From positions 1 to 64,000 of the forward strand of contig NZ_JAALEG010000026.1 of the NCBI RefSeq assembly GCF_011058165.1: a stretch of DNA of 64,000 nucleotides, written 5' to 3'. Shown piece by piece: positions 8,201 to 14,808 of this stretch. Position numbers and translations under genes: made by a program. This DNA comes from Rhodococcus aetherivorans (GTDB taxonomy: Bacteria; Actinomycetota; Actinomycetes; Mycobacteriales; Mycobacteriaceae). Below the pieces are notes generated by a model. That model made no database searches, had not been told where the DNA came from, and saw nothing but the letters and a program-made list of their open reading frames with translations. Positions within the stretch are counted from its first letter, which is position 1; each line of letters starts with the position of its first letter.

Positions 8201-9127
8201 GGCCTCGGTCGGCCCGTAGGTGTTCCACACCTCGCGACCGGGCACGGCCAGTCGCTCGGCGAGGTCCGGCGGGCAGGCCTCGCCACCGAAGATCAACAGC
8301 CGCACCGCTTCGAGCGCCTCGGCGGGCCACATCGCCGCGAGGGTGGGGACGGTGGAGACGACGCTGATGTCGCGGGAGACCAGCCACGGCCCGAGGTCCA
8401 TCCCGGACCGCACGAGCGAGCGGGGCGCCGGCACGAGGCACGCGCCGTGCCGCCACGCCAGCCACATCTCCTCGCAGGAGGCGTCGAAGGCGACCGACAG
8501 TCCTGCCAGTACGCGGTCGCCGGGCCCGATCGGGTTCTCGCGCAGGAACAGCCGGGCCTCGGCGTCGACGAAGGCGGCGGCGCTGCGATGGCTGACCGCG
8601 ACGCCCTTGGGGGTGCCGGTGGAGCCGGAGGTGAAGATGATCCAGGCGGCGTCGTCGAGGCGCGGGCCGCGCAGCTGTGGCGCGGGCGACGGCGGCGCGG
8701 TGCCCGGGCCGATGCCGTCGGCGGTGACGACGGCGGTGACCATCGCCTCCCCGAACACGAGTTCGGCGCGTTCGTCGGGGTCGTCCGCGTCCACCGGCAC
8801 GTAGGCCGCGCCCGCCGCGAGGATGCCCAGGATCATCACGTACAGGTCCTTGGAGCCGGACGGCATGCGCACGCCGACGCGGTCACCGGCGCCGACTCCC
8901 GCGTCGGCGAGCCGGTACGAGCAGGCGATGACCTCTTCGACGAGTTCGGTGTAGCTGAGAGTGACGGTGCCGTCGTCGACGGCCGGGGCGTCCGGGTGGG
9001 TGTCGGCGGTGGCCCGCAGGATGTCGACGAGGGTGCGGGGGGCCGGGGCGTGGGAGGAGCGAACGAACTCCTCGGGGATGCGATACGACCGATCCGGATC
9101 CGTCGTGGGCTGGGCAGGCAATCGCAT
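5213..9127 (-). CDS. Pls/PosA-type single-module nonribosomal peptide synthetase with membrane and hexapeptide-like domains
   Basis: A 1304-residue enzyme with the architecture of epsilon-poly-L-lysine synthetase. The adenylation domain spans about 30-500, with motifs IIFTSGSTGTPKG (163-175), FDAS (214), NTYGPTE (302), YRSGD (385) and SGKVDR (490). The carrier domain has GGGS with the phosphopantetheine Ser548. There is no ordinary condensation or thioesterase domain. Instead three pairs of membrane helices (about 605-665, 838-910, 1087-1140) separate three soluble domains with left-handed beta-helix repeats (about 670-835, 915-1080, 1145-1304). Aligned by eye to GrsA, the specificity residues read D-A-E-S-I-G-T-V-V-K. 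This is close to lysine codes such as BacB (DAESIGSVCK) and suits a basic amino acid. ATG 9127 has agaagga just upstream. It is coupled to the M1 peptidase. The product is predicted to be a homopolymer or short chain of a basic amino acid. Confidence 0.93.
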   Translation of the reverse strand: MRLPAQPTTDPDRSYRIPEEFVRSSHAPAPRTLVDILRATADTHPDAPAVDDGTVTLSYTELVEEVIACSYRLADAGVGAGDRVGVRMPSGSKDLYVMILGILAAGAAYVPVDADDPDERAELVFGEAMVTAVVTADGIGPGTAPPSPAPQLRGPRLDDAAWIIFTSGSTGTPKGVAVSHRSAAAFVDAEARLFLRENPIGPGDRVLAGLSVAFDASCEEMWLAWRHGACLVPAPRSLVRSGMDLGPWLVSRDISVVSTVPTLAAMWPAEALEAVRLLIFGGEACPPDLAERLAVPGREVWNTYGPTEATVVACAATMDGKGPIRIGLPLDGWDLAVVDADGRPVPEGGTGELVIGGVGLARYLDPAKDAEKYAPMPTLGWDRAYRSGDLVTLDRRGLLFQGRADDQVKIGGRRIELGEVDNALQNLPGVAGGAAAVRKTAAGHSILVGYIASTDPEFDLASARDLLGEQLPAALVPRLALVDELPTRTSGKVDRNALPWPLPGAEADSAEALGLDPTAEWVAGLWVSILGTPIESIDDDFFELGGGSLSAAQLVTALRERYPAMTVAELYDHPRLGSLAGYLDDLAPSAVVAPRQVAPVPRRTQLLQLAITVPLTTLTGLQWVTWLATANNVFALFVDLPWLAPVSWWWVALGILLFLTPLGRMSVAVAGTRLLLRNLEPGTYPRGGSEHLRLWTALRLSEASGAVNLSGAPWMLYYARALGAKVGQGVDLHSLPPVTGMLELGDGCSVEPEVDLSGHWVDGDEVHIGTIRIGAGATVGARSTLAPGAKIGKNAEVEAGSAVFGRVKAGQHWAGSPARKVGKAVHPWPDEPPRRAAWWVPVFGLTSVALASLPIVSIAAGLTLVGWWIRDTADLTDALLRSAAILPVAALLTLFVFAALTVLSVRALSLGMIEGHHPVRSRVGWQVWATERLMDSSRTFLFPLYASMLTPGWLRLLGADIGKDVEASTVLMVPKFTRVADGAFLADDTMVASYELGGGWLYISRAKVGKRAFLGNSGMAAPGRRVPKYGLVAVLSAAPSKAKSGSSWLGSPPVRLRRAANDGDSSRTFAPPLRLRVARGFVETFRLLPMIVTFGIGLGVLFALQALAGAAGYGPAAALSGLVLILAGAVAGIVSVTAKWVAVGRIGREEHPLWSWFVWRNEVADTFVETVAAPWFARPATGTAVMNLWLRGLGAKIGRGVWCESYWLPEADLVTLGDGATVERGCVVQTHLFHDRIMSMDTVTLGAGATLGPQCVALPAAGIGAGATVGPASLVMRGDVVPDSSRWQGNPIAPWSHPSDWSPQ

Positions 9128-9338
9128 GTCCTTCTCTCGGCCTGGTGATGCGTTCGTCCGGTTATCTCACGGTCAGATGGACGGAGGGTGAACATCGGGT
9201 GTGTCGGTGCCCACTCCATCGGTGGAATCTCCCGCTCGACCCGACGTCGCGCTCCGCGGCGCGGCGTCCGATTCCGCTCGAAAAACCTTATCTCCCTGAA
9301 ACTTCCGTTTGCGGGACGACGGCCGCCGCGATTCCGGT

Positions 9339-9367
9339 TTGACATCCGTGCGCGCTCCTGCAATCCT
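9339..9367 (+). promoter_or_regulatory. Promoter of the SAM-IV riboswitch transcript
   Basis: A perfect ttgaca -35 (9339-9344) is followed after 17 bases by aatcct (9362-9367) as a weak -10. Initiation would fall near 9374, right at the first base of the aptamer. The rest of 9128-9338, between the divergent genes, shows no gene and must also hold the synthetase promoter. Confidence 0.6.
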
Positions 9368-9374
9368 CTTCGGC

Positions 9375-9492
9375 AGGTCACGAGAACCAGCGACAAGCCC
9401 CGGCTAGCTGGTCGGCAACCCTCCTCCGCGGTGGGGTGCTCCGGGTGACGACCAGGCCGTGTTTCCACACCGGACACGGCAAGCGCGGATTC
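9375..9492 (+). promoter_or_regulatory. SAM-IV riboswitch
   Basis: The region contains the conserved SAM-IV core as I know it from mycobacterial examples: caagccccggct, ctggtcggcaaccctcc, ccgcggtggggtgc and ccgggtgacgacc. The 5' ggtca (9376-9380) pairs with tgacgacc (9446-9453) to close the core. The downstream hairpin (gtgtttccacaccggacac) and ggcaagcgcgga complete the pseudoknot region. It senses S-adenosylmethionine and is expected to turn expression off when SAM is plentiful. It lies 65 bases before a SufS-like gene. Whether control is at transcription or translation is not clear, since no obvious U-tract terminator follows. Confidence 0.92.
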
Positions 9493-9557
9493 GGACCGTG
9501 ATCGCACTCGGGCGACGAGGCGACCACCGGCGAATCCCTGAACGACGAGGGAACGTC

Positions 9558-10877
9558 ATGACTGCTGCCGTACTGACCGCCGACACCTGCATCGCCCCGT
9601 TCGCCCGGGTCACCGGATGTGACCTGCAGGTACCCCTGGTCCAGGGTGGTACCTGCACCTACGCCAACTTCGACTACGCGGCGAGCGCGCCCGCCCTCGA
9701 AGCGGTCACCGAGCGGATCGCCGAGCTCCTGCCGTACTACGCCAGTGTGCACCGCGGTGCCGGTTACGCCTCCCGGATCTCCACCTCGAGCTACGAGCAG
9801 GCTCGTGAGTCGGTGGCCCGATTCGTGTGCGCCGCAGACGATCAGGTGGTGGTGTTCACCCGCAACACCACCGACTCCCTCAACCTCCTGGCCGGAGCCG
9901 TACCCGGCGACGTCGTGGTGCTCGACGTCGAGCACCACGCAAACCTGTTGCCCTGGAAGAATGCCCGCGTCGTCGAGGCCGCGGACACCGTCGCCGAGAC
10001 GGTCCGCCGGCTCGTCGCCGAGCTGTGCAGCAAGCCCGCCGCGCTGCTCGCCGTCACCGGCGCCTCCAACGTGACCGGCGAGGTCCTCCCGATCGCCGAA
10101 CTCGCCGACGTGGCGCACGCCTGCGGCGCCCGGATCCTCGTCGACGGAGCGCAATTGGTGCCGCACCGGCGGATCGACCTCACCGCTCTCGGCGTCGACT
10201 ACCTCGCGTTCTCGGGTCACAAGCTCTACGCCCCGTTCGGTGCCGGCGCTCTGGTCGGACGCCGGGACTGGCTCGACGTCGCGGAACCGTATCTCGCAGG
10301 GGGCGGTGCGGTCCGCGAAGTGCGTCTCGGTCACACCGAATGGGCGTGCGCCCCGGCGCGGCACGAGGCCGGCACGCCGAACGTGCTCGGCGTCGCGGCC
10401 CTCGCCGCGGCGTGCGACGCGCTCGCCGGTTTCGACGCCGACGCCGTCGCCGAGCACGAGGAGGCGCTGTGCCGGCGCCTCCTCGGCGGGCTGCGCGACC
10501 TCGACGGCGTGGAGATCCTGCGGCTGTGGAGCGACTCGCCGGACTCGGTCGGCATCGTCACCTTCACGGTCTCCGGATTCGAACCCGGCGAGGTGGCGTC
10601 GTACCTGTCCGCCGAGCACGGAATCGGTGTGCGCGACGGCCGGTTCTGCGCACACCCGCTGCTCGCGCGGGTCGGCCTGCCCGGCGGTGCGGTGCGCGCC
10701 TCCCTGGGGCTCGGCAGCTCGTCCGCCGACGTGGACCGCCTGCTCGACGCGCTGCGCGGGCTCGTCGACGCCGGTCCCGGCTGGACCTACGCCAAGACCG
10801 ACGGCCTGTGGGGACCGTCGCCCGAGACCCGTCCGGGCCTGGTGGAGTCCACCGCCGGCGCCGCGCAGTGCAGCTGA
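9558..10877 (+). CDS. Cysteine desulfurase-like aminotransferase class V (SufS/CsdA-like)
   Basis: A 439-residue PLP enzyme of the class V aminotransferase fold. The PLP Schiff-base lysine is Lys222 in FSGHKLYAPFG. Asp196 (ILVDGAQ) contacts the pyridine ring and His126 stacks on it. Cys364 in DGRFCAHP sits where group II cysteine desulfurases carry the persulfide-forming cysteine. It is therefore probably a sulfur-mobilising enzyme, though a cysteine lyase or related activity is possible. ATG 9558 follows a cgaggga ribosome site. The frame is open upstream, but that part overlaps the riboswitch. No suf genes are adjacent. The SAM-IV riboswitch implies expression when SAM, and so methionine or sulfur, is low. 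Confidence 0.9.
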   Translation: MTAAVLTADTCIAPFARVTGCDLQVPLVQGGTCTYANFDYAASAPALEAVTERIAELLPYYASVHRGAGYASRISTSSYEQARESVARFVCAADDQVVVFTRNTTDSLNLLAGAVPGDVVVLDVEHHANLLPWKNARVVEAADTVAETVRRLVAELCSKPAALLAVTGASNVTGEVLPIAELADVAHACGARILVDGAQLVPHRRIDLTALGVDYLAFSGHKLYAPFGAGALVGRRDWLDVAEPYLAGGGAVREVRLGHTEWACAPARHEAGTPNVLGVAALAAACDALAGFDADAVAEHEEALCRRLLGGLRDLDGVEILRLWSDSPDSVGIVTFTVSGFEPGEVASYLSAEHGIGVRDGRFCAHPLLARVGLPGGAVRASLGLGSSSADVDRLLDALRGLVDAGPGWTYAKTDGLWGPSPETRPGLVESTAGAAQCS

Positions 10878-10932
10878 CCGATTCCCGGGCGGACCGCCGG
10901 ACAGGCACTGCCCGCCGGTCGAGCCGGCAGGT

Positions 10933-11406
10933 CTAGTCGACGTCGACGTCGACGGCCGCCGTGATGCGCATCAGCTCGCGGAACGTCGTGCGGAACAGCG
11001 TGCGCGGATGCCCGCCGGAGGCCCACAGCTCGGGGAAAGCGGCCAGGGCGGTGTCGACGTACGTGGTCAGGTTCGTCGGATGCCCGAGCGGTGCCACCCC
11101 GCCGACGGGCTGCCCGGTGACCTCGGTGACCACGTCCGGGGGCGCCGCAACGAGCGCACCACCGAGGCGTTTGCCCGTCCGTTCCGGGTTCACCCGATGC
11201 GCACCCGAGACCAGCAGCAGCACCGGTTCGTCGTCGAGCAGGAACACCAGCGACTTGACGATCGCACCCACGTCGACCCCGAGTGCGGCCGCCGCCTGCT
11301 CCGCGGTGTGCACCGACTCCGGCTGGGTTGTGATCAGCCCGTGATGACCGCGCGCGATGAGCGTGTCGGCCACCCGAGCGGCATTCGGATGCAGTGTCCC
11401 GGACAT
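10933..11406 (-). CDS. YbaK/EbsC family aminoacyl-tRNA deacylase
   Basis: A 157-residue YbaK/ProXp-like editing domain. These proteins hydrolyse mischarged tRNAs such as Cys-tRNA-Pro. The conserved lysine is Lys51 in GAIVKSLVF. The family glycine loop reads GGVAPLGHP (about 101-109). A TAGGCT element (minus strand, 11418-11413) lies 6 nt before the ATG and there is no Shine-Dalgarno site, so the mRNA is probably leaderless. The C-terminal VDVDVD tail is unusual. It is convergent with the desulfurase-like gene. Specificity (Pro, Ala or Cys editing) cannot be set from the sequence. Confidence 0.88.
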   Translation of the reverse strand: MSGTLHPNAARVADTLIARGHHGLITTQPESVHTAEQAAAALGVDVGAIVKSLVFLLDDEPVLLLVSGAHRVNPERTGKRLGGALVAAPPDVVTEVTGQPVGGVAPLGHPTNLTTYVDTALAAFPELWASGGHPRTLFRTTFRELMRITAAVDVDVD

Positions 11407-11471
11407 GGTTCCAGCCTAGGAGCCCACCGCCGTCCGTGGCCCCGATCGACAGGGCTGCCCGCAGTCGGCGG

Positions 11472-11993
11472 TCAATACAGGGGAAAGCCGTCCTCCGGTC
11501 CGAGCATGCGCTCGAGCCGGGTACGGGTGATCTTGGCCAGTTCCTCCGTGCACGCTTTGCGCTCCGCCTCGGGTTCGTGCGCGAGGCGGTGGTGAAGATC
11601 CGTCAGCAGTTCCCCCGGCCCGCGTCCCTGGGGGCACCACAGGTAGCGGTAGCCGAAGCGCTCCTCGTAGGCGGCCGCCGCGGCCGTGATCGCGGTCATC
11701 AACGCCTCGTCCTCGTCCCACAGCGAGCACTGCTCGAGCCGCGAGGCGGTGCTGCCGCGCCGGCGTCCCACCACCGGGTGGCAGTCGAGGGCCTCCGCGA
11801 TCTCCGCGTCGCCCAGCGAGAACAGGGCGGCGTCGGCTCGGGCGAACAGTTCCGAGTAGCTCGCGTAGGGCCGCCCGGCCGCCACCGACTGGGCCCAGGT
11901 CAGCGACGCGCAACACTCGTACAGCGCGTGGGTGGCGCCCCGCCGGGACAGGGCATTGAAGGCGCCCAGACCGATGCCCTGATGCATCAACAT
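11472..11993 (-). CDS. uraD: 2-oxo-4-hydroxy-4-carboxy-5-ureidoimidazoline (OHCU) decarboxylase
   Basis: A 173-residue helical UraD-family protein catalysing the last step of urate-to-allantoin conversion. The catalytic histidine is His72 in LDCHPVVG. Other family signatures are AAYEERFGYRYLWCPQG and the C-terminal KITRTRLERML. ATG 11993 is chosen because aaggag lies about 10 nt upstream; the frame stays open far upstream through non-homologous sequence. No urate oxidase or HIU hydrolase gene is adjacent, so it stands apart from the rest of the purine catabolic pathway here. It is divergent from the crotonase gene. Confidence 0.88.
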   Translation of the reverse strand: MLMHQGIGLGAFNALSRRGATHALYECCASLTWAQSVAAGRPYASYSELFARADAALFSLGDAEIAEALDCHPVVGRRRGSTASRLEQCSLWDEDEALMTAITAAAAAYEERFGYRYLWCPQGRGPGELLTDLHHRLAHEPEAERKACTEELAKITRTRLERMLGPEDGFPLY

Positions 11994-12125
11994 GGCAGTC
12001 GCTCCTTTGCGAGTCGGACCGTTCGTGTCCTCAGGATCCGTCCGGTTCGCGGCGGTCACCAGTGGGGTAGCAGGGAATTTTCGAGGCTGTAACGAGCGGC
12101 CCTCGTCGGCCGTCCGAAGCGCAGA

Positions 12126-12143
12126 CATTACTGTTGAGTAATG
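12126..12143. promoter_or_regulatory. Inverted repeat over the -10 and start codon of the crotonase gene
   Basis: cattact-gttg-agtaatg is a perfect 7-bp inverted repeat that includes the crotonase start codon. tactgt (12129-12134) inside it is a good -10 with 6 nt to the ATG, so the mRNA is probably leaderless. The repeat is then an excellent operator for a dimeric repressor. On the other strand taatgt could serve uraD. Confidence 0.55.
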
Positions 12144-12971
12144 ACTGCAGATTCCCGCTGGAAAGCGTTCACCGTCGACGTCGCCGACCACGTCGCCCGC
12201 GTCACGCTGGTCGGGCCCGGTAAGGGCAACGCGATGGGTCCCGACTTCTGGACCGAGCTGCCCGTGCTGTTCGGCGAGCTCGACGCCGATCCGGACGTGC
12301 GCGCCGTCGTGCTCGCCGGCGCCGGCAAGCACTTCTCCTTCGGCCTCGACCTGCCCGCCATGAGCGGCGACCTGGGCAAGGTCCTCGCCGACAAGGCGCT
12401 GGCCGCCCCGCGCACCGAGTTCCACGAGATGGTCAAGCGGATGCAGGCGGCGATCACCGCGGTCGCGGACTGTCGCAAGCCGGTCGTCGCGGCCGTGCAG
12501 GGCTGGTGCATCGGCGGCGGCGTGGACCTGATCTCGGCGGCCGACATCCGCTACGCCAGTGCCGACGCGAAGTTCAGCGTCCGCGAGGTCAAGGTCGGGA
12601 TGGTCGCCGACGTGGGTAGCCTCGCCCGCCTGCCGCTGATCATCGGCGACGGGCACCTGCGCGAACTCGCCCTCACCGGCAAGGACATCGACGCGGCACG
12701 TGCGGAGAAGATCGGTCTGGTCAACGACGTCTTCGCCGACGCCGACGCCGTTCTGGCGGCCGCGCAGGCCACCGCCGCCGAGATCGCGGCGAACCCGCCG
12801 CTGGTCGTGCACGGCATCAAGGACGTCCTCGACCACAGCCGCTCGGCGCGCGTCGACGACAGCCTGCGCTACGTGGCGGCCTGGAACGCGGCGTTCCTGC
12901 CGTCGGAGGACCTGACCGAGGCCATCACGGCAGTCTTCGAGAAGCGGCCCCCGGAGTTCCGGGGGCGGTAG
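12141..12971 (+). CDS. Crotonase family protein, delta(3,5)-delta(2,4)-dienoyl-CoA isomerase-like
   Basis: A 276-residue crotonase-fold enzyme acting on acyl-CoA thioesters. Oxyanion-hole segments are GKHFSFGLDL (62-71) and CIGGGVDLIS (123-132). The stretch VGMVADVGSLARLP resembles the dienoyl-CoA isomerase signature in which the Asp of A-D-V-G is catalytic. That points to isomerisation of dienoyl-CoA in beta-oxidation of unsaturated fatty acids rather than simple hydration. The start is probably leaderless and lies under an inverted repeat. The SRPBCC gene follows 11 bases downstream, likely in the same transcript. Confidence 0.9.
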   Translation: MTADSRWKAFTVDVADHVARVTLVGPGKGNAMGPDFWTELPVLFGELDADPDVRAVVLAGAGKHFSFGLDLPAMSGDLGKVLADKALAAPRTEFHEMVKRMQAAITAVADCRKPVVAAVQGWCIGGGVDLISAADIRYASADAKFSVREVKVGMVADVGSLARLPLIIGDGHLRELALTGKDIDAARAEKIGLVNDVFADADAVLAAAQATAAEIAANPPLVVHGIKDVLDHSRSARVDDSLRYVAAWNAAFLPSEDLTEAITAVFEKRPPEFRGR

Positions 12972-12982
12972 AGGATGGACGG

Positions 12983-14092
12983 GTGCGACGGCATCCGGCC
13001 CTGACGTGGGGCGGCCGGCTGGTGCCGGTCGTCCCACTGTTGTATCTGGCGGTCTATCGGCCGTGGCAGCTGCGCTGGGGTGCGACCAGGACCGAAGTGG
13101 CTCAGCGGGTTCCGGGTGATGAGATCGTGCCCGGTCCGCACTGGTCGGCGACCCGTGCGGTGTCGATCGCGGCCGACCCCGAGGACGTGTGGCCCTGGCT
13201 GGTCCAGATGGGGGCGGGGGACCGTGCCGGCTGGTACAGCTACGACCTCGTCGACAACGGCGGGAAGCCGAGCGCCGGCGAGATCCGGCCCGAACTGCAG
13301 CGGCTCGAGGTCGGCGACCCCGTCCGGCTCATCGCGGGTTCTCCGGCCGCCTTCCGGGTGGAGTCGATCGACCCCGGACGTTCGCTCGTGTATGCCCACT
13401 CGCACGACGGTGGCACGGTCACCGCCGTGCTGGTGCTGCGCCCGGACGGTCCCGGCCGTAGCCGGCTGGTGCATCGCGTGCGATTCCGCATCCCTCCGTC
13501 GCCGTTCGCTGTCGGCTGGGCCGCCCTCATGGACGCGGGGGACTTCGTGATGTCCCGGCGGATGCTGCTCGGCATCCGGGACCGGGCCGAACGGCATGCC
13601 CGACGGCGCCGGGGCGGGCCGCCGCCTGTCGACGAAAGTCATGGGGTCACAATGGATTTCCGGCTCATGATCCCGGTGCGCCGACCGCCCGGTGCGGCGT
13701 TCGCGCTGCTCGCCGACGTTCAGGAACACGTGGGTGCACCGGCGCGCACGGGCGTCCGGATGAGCAAATCTCCACTCGGTCCGACCGCCGAGGGCACCCG
13801 GTGGCACGAGCGGGTGCGGCTCGCGCCGGGCTGGTGGATGTCCGTCGACAGCGTCGTGACCGCGATCGAGGAGCCGGAGCTGCTCGGGATGGACTTCCGG
13901 AGCGCCTGGTTCACCGGTCACCTCGACTACCGGATCGAGCCCACCCCGGGGGGATGTCTCCTGCGGCAGCACTTCGTCATGCAGTTGCCGCGCCCGCTGC
14001 AGTCGTGGTCGGCGCGGGTGGACGCCCGGCTCCGCCCGCGCCTGCTCGATCGGCTCGCCGAGGTCCGGGACGCGATCGAGCAGGGCGTGTGA
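12983..14092 (+). CDS. Protein with two tandem SRPBCC (START-like) domains
   Basis: A 369-residue protein. Residues about 45-195 (ATRAVSIAADPEDVWPWLVQMG ...) and 220-365 (MIPVRRPPGAAFALLADVQEHVG ...) each show the opening strand and helix of the SRPBCC hydrophobic-ligand-binding fold. The two halves differ in sequence, so this is a fusion rather than a recent duplication. The N-terminus has a short hydrophobic stretch (VPVVPLLYLAVY) that may anchor it to the membrane. The GTG start has gagga upstream. It is likely co-transcribed with the crotonase. No ligand or catalytic role is evident. Confidence 0.8.
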   Translation: MRRHPALTWGGRLVPVVPLLYLAVYRPWQLRWGATRTEVAQRVPGDEIVPGPHWSATRAVSIAADPEDVWPWLVQMGAGDRAGWYSYDLVDNGGKPSAGEIRPELQRLEVGDPVRLIAGSPAAFRVESIDPGRSLVYAHSHDGGTVTAVLVLRPDGPGRSRLVHRVRFRIPPSPFAVGWAALMDAGDFVMSRRMLLGIRDRAERHARRRRGGPPPVDESHGVTMDFRLMIPVRRPPGAAFALLADVQEHVGAPARTGVRMSKSPLGPTAEGTRWHERVRLAPGWWMSVDSVVTAIEEPELLGMDFRSAWFTGHLDYRIEPTPGGCLLRQHFVMQLPRPLQSWSARVDARLRPRLLDRLAEVRDAIEQGV

Positions 14093-14097
14093 GAACG

Positions 14098-14136
14098 CGT
14101 TCGGGCTCCGCAGCCGGCGGCCGCGGAGCCCGAACG
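14098..14136. terminator. Convergent terminator hairpin
   Basis: A 14-bp perfect stem (cgttcgggctccgc pairing with gcggagcccgaacg) with an 11-nt loop lies between the convergent SRPBCC and ppa genes. It lacks a T-tract, as is common in actinobacteria, and could serve both strands. Confidence 0.75.
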
Positions 14137-14146
14137 ATGCGTGGTG

Positions 14147-14638
14147 TCAGTGCCCGCCGTCGGCCTTCAGGCGCTCGATCGACGCGGAGACCTCGGCCTC
14201 GGCCTCGGCGCGGCCGACCCAGTCCGCGGCCTCGACGTGCTTGCCCGGCTCGAGGTCCTTGTAGTGCACGAAGAAGTGCTTGATGGCGTCCAGTTCGAAC
14301 TGCGAGACGTCGCTGATGTCCTTGACGTGGTCCCAGCGCGGATCGTCCGCGGGCACGGCGAGGACCTTGTCGTCGCCCCCGGCCTCGTCGACCATCTTGA
14401 ACATGCCCACCGGGCGGGCCTCGACGATGACGCCGGGGAACACCGACTCGGGCAGCAGCACCATGCAGTCCAGCGGGTCGCCGTCCTCGCCGAGGGTGTT
14501 CTCGATGTAGCCGTAGTCGGCGGGGTAGCCGAACGAGGTGTAGAGGTAGCGGTCCAGCTTCACACGGCCGGTTTCGTGATCGACCTCGTACTTGTTGCGC
14601 TGTCCCTTGGGGATCTCGATGGTGACCTCGAACTCCAC
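14147..14638 (-). CDS. ppa: Inorganic pyrophosphatase
   Basis: A 163-residue family I soluble pyrophosphatase that hydrolyses PPi to drive biosynthetic reactions. It has the substrate strand [12 protein letters not shown] and the metal-binding motif GDPLDCMV (about 54-61). The downstream [11 protein letters not shown] and [15 protein letters not shown] are typical of bacterial enzymes. It starts at GTG 14638 with gtgagga upstream. It is divergent from the D-Ala-D-Ala carboxypeptidase gene, the same arrangement as in mycobacteria. Confidence 0.97.
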   Translation of the reverse strand: MEFEVTIEIPKGQRNKYEVDHETGRVKLDRYLYTSFGYPADYGYIENTLGEDGDPLDCMVLLPESVFPGVIVEARPVGMFKMVDEAGGDDKVLAVPADDPRWDHVKDISDVSQFELDAIKHFFVHYKDLEPGKHVEAADWVGRAEAEAEVSASIERLKADGGH

Positions 14639-14808
14639 GCCGTGTCCTCACTTGTAAGTCGATACGACTGCCGTATCTGCGGTGATGGTCCGCACAGAGG
14701 ATAACGGGTCGGCGCTAGGCTGGTGGCGCAGGTGCCGGACCAGCGGGGCGGCCACCAGGGCGCGGGTTTCGCCGGAGCGGACGCCGCGGGATTCGACACA
14801 GCGGAGGC

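Noticed and set aside
5264-9148. A plus-strand open frame of about 1294 codons opposite the synthetase gene
   Set aside because: It is the antisense shadow of a GC-rich gene. Its translation is low-complexity Gly/Ala/Arg/His/Asp with no domain, while the minus strand has clear NRPS motifs.
11994-13037. Long upstream extension of the uraD frame across the crotonase gene
   Set aside because: The extension is antisense to the crotonase. An ATG with aaggag at 11993 starts the family-conserved sequence.
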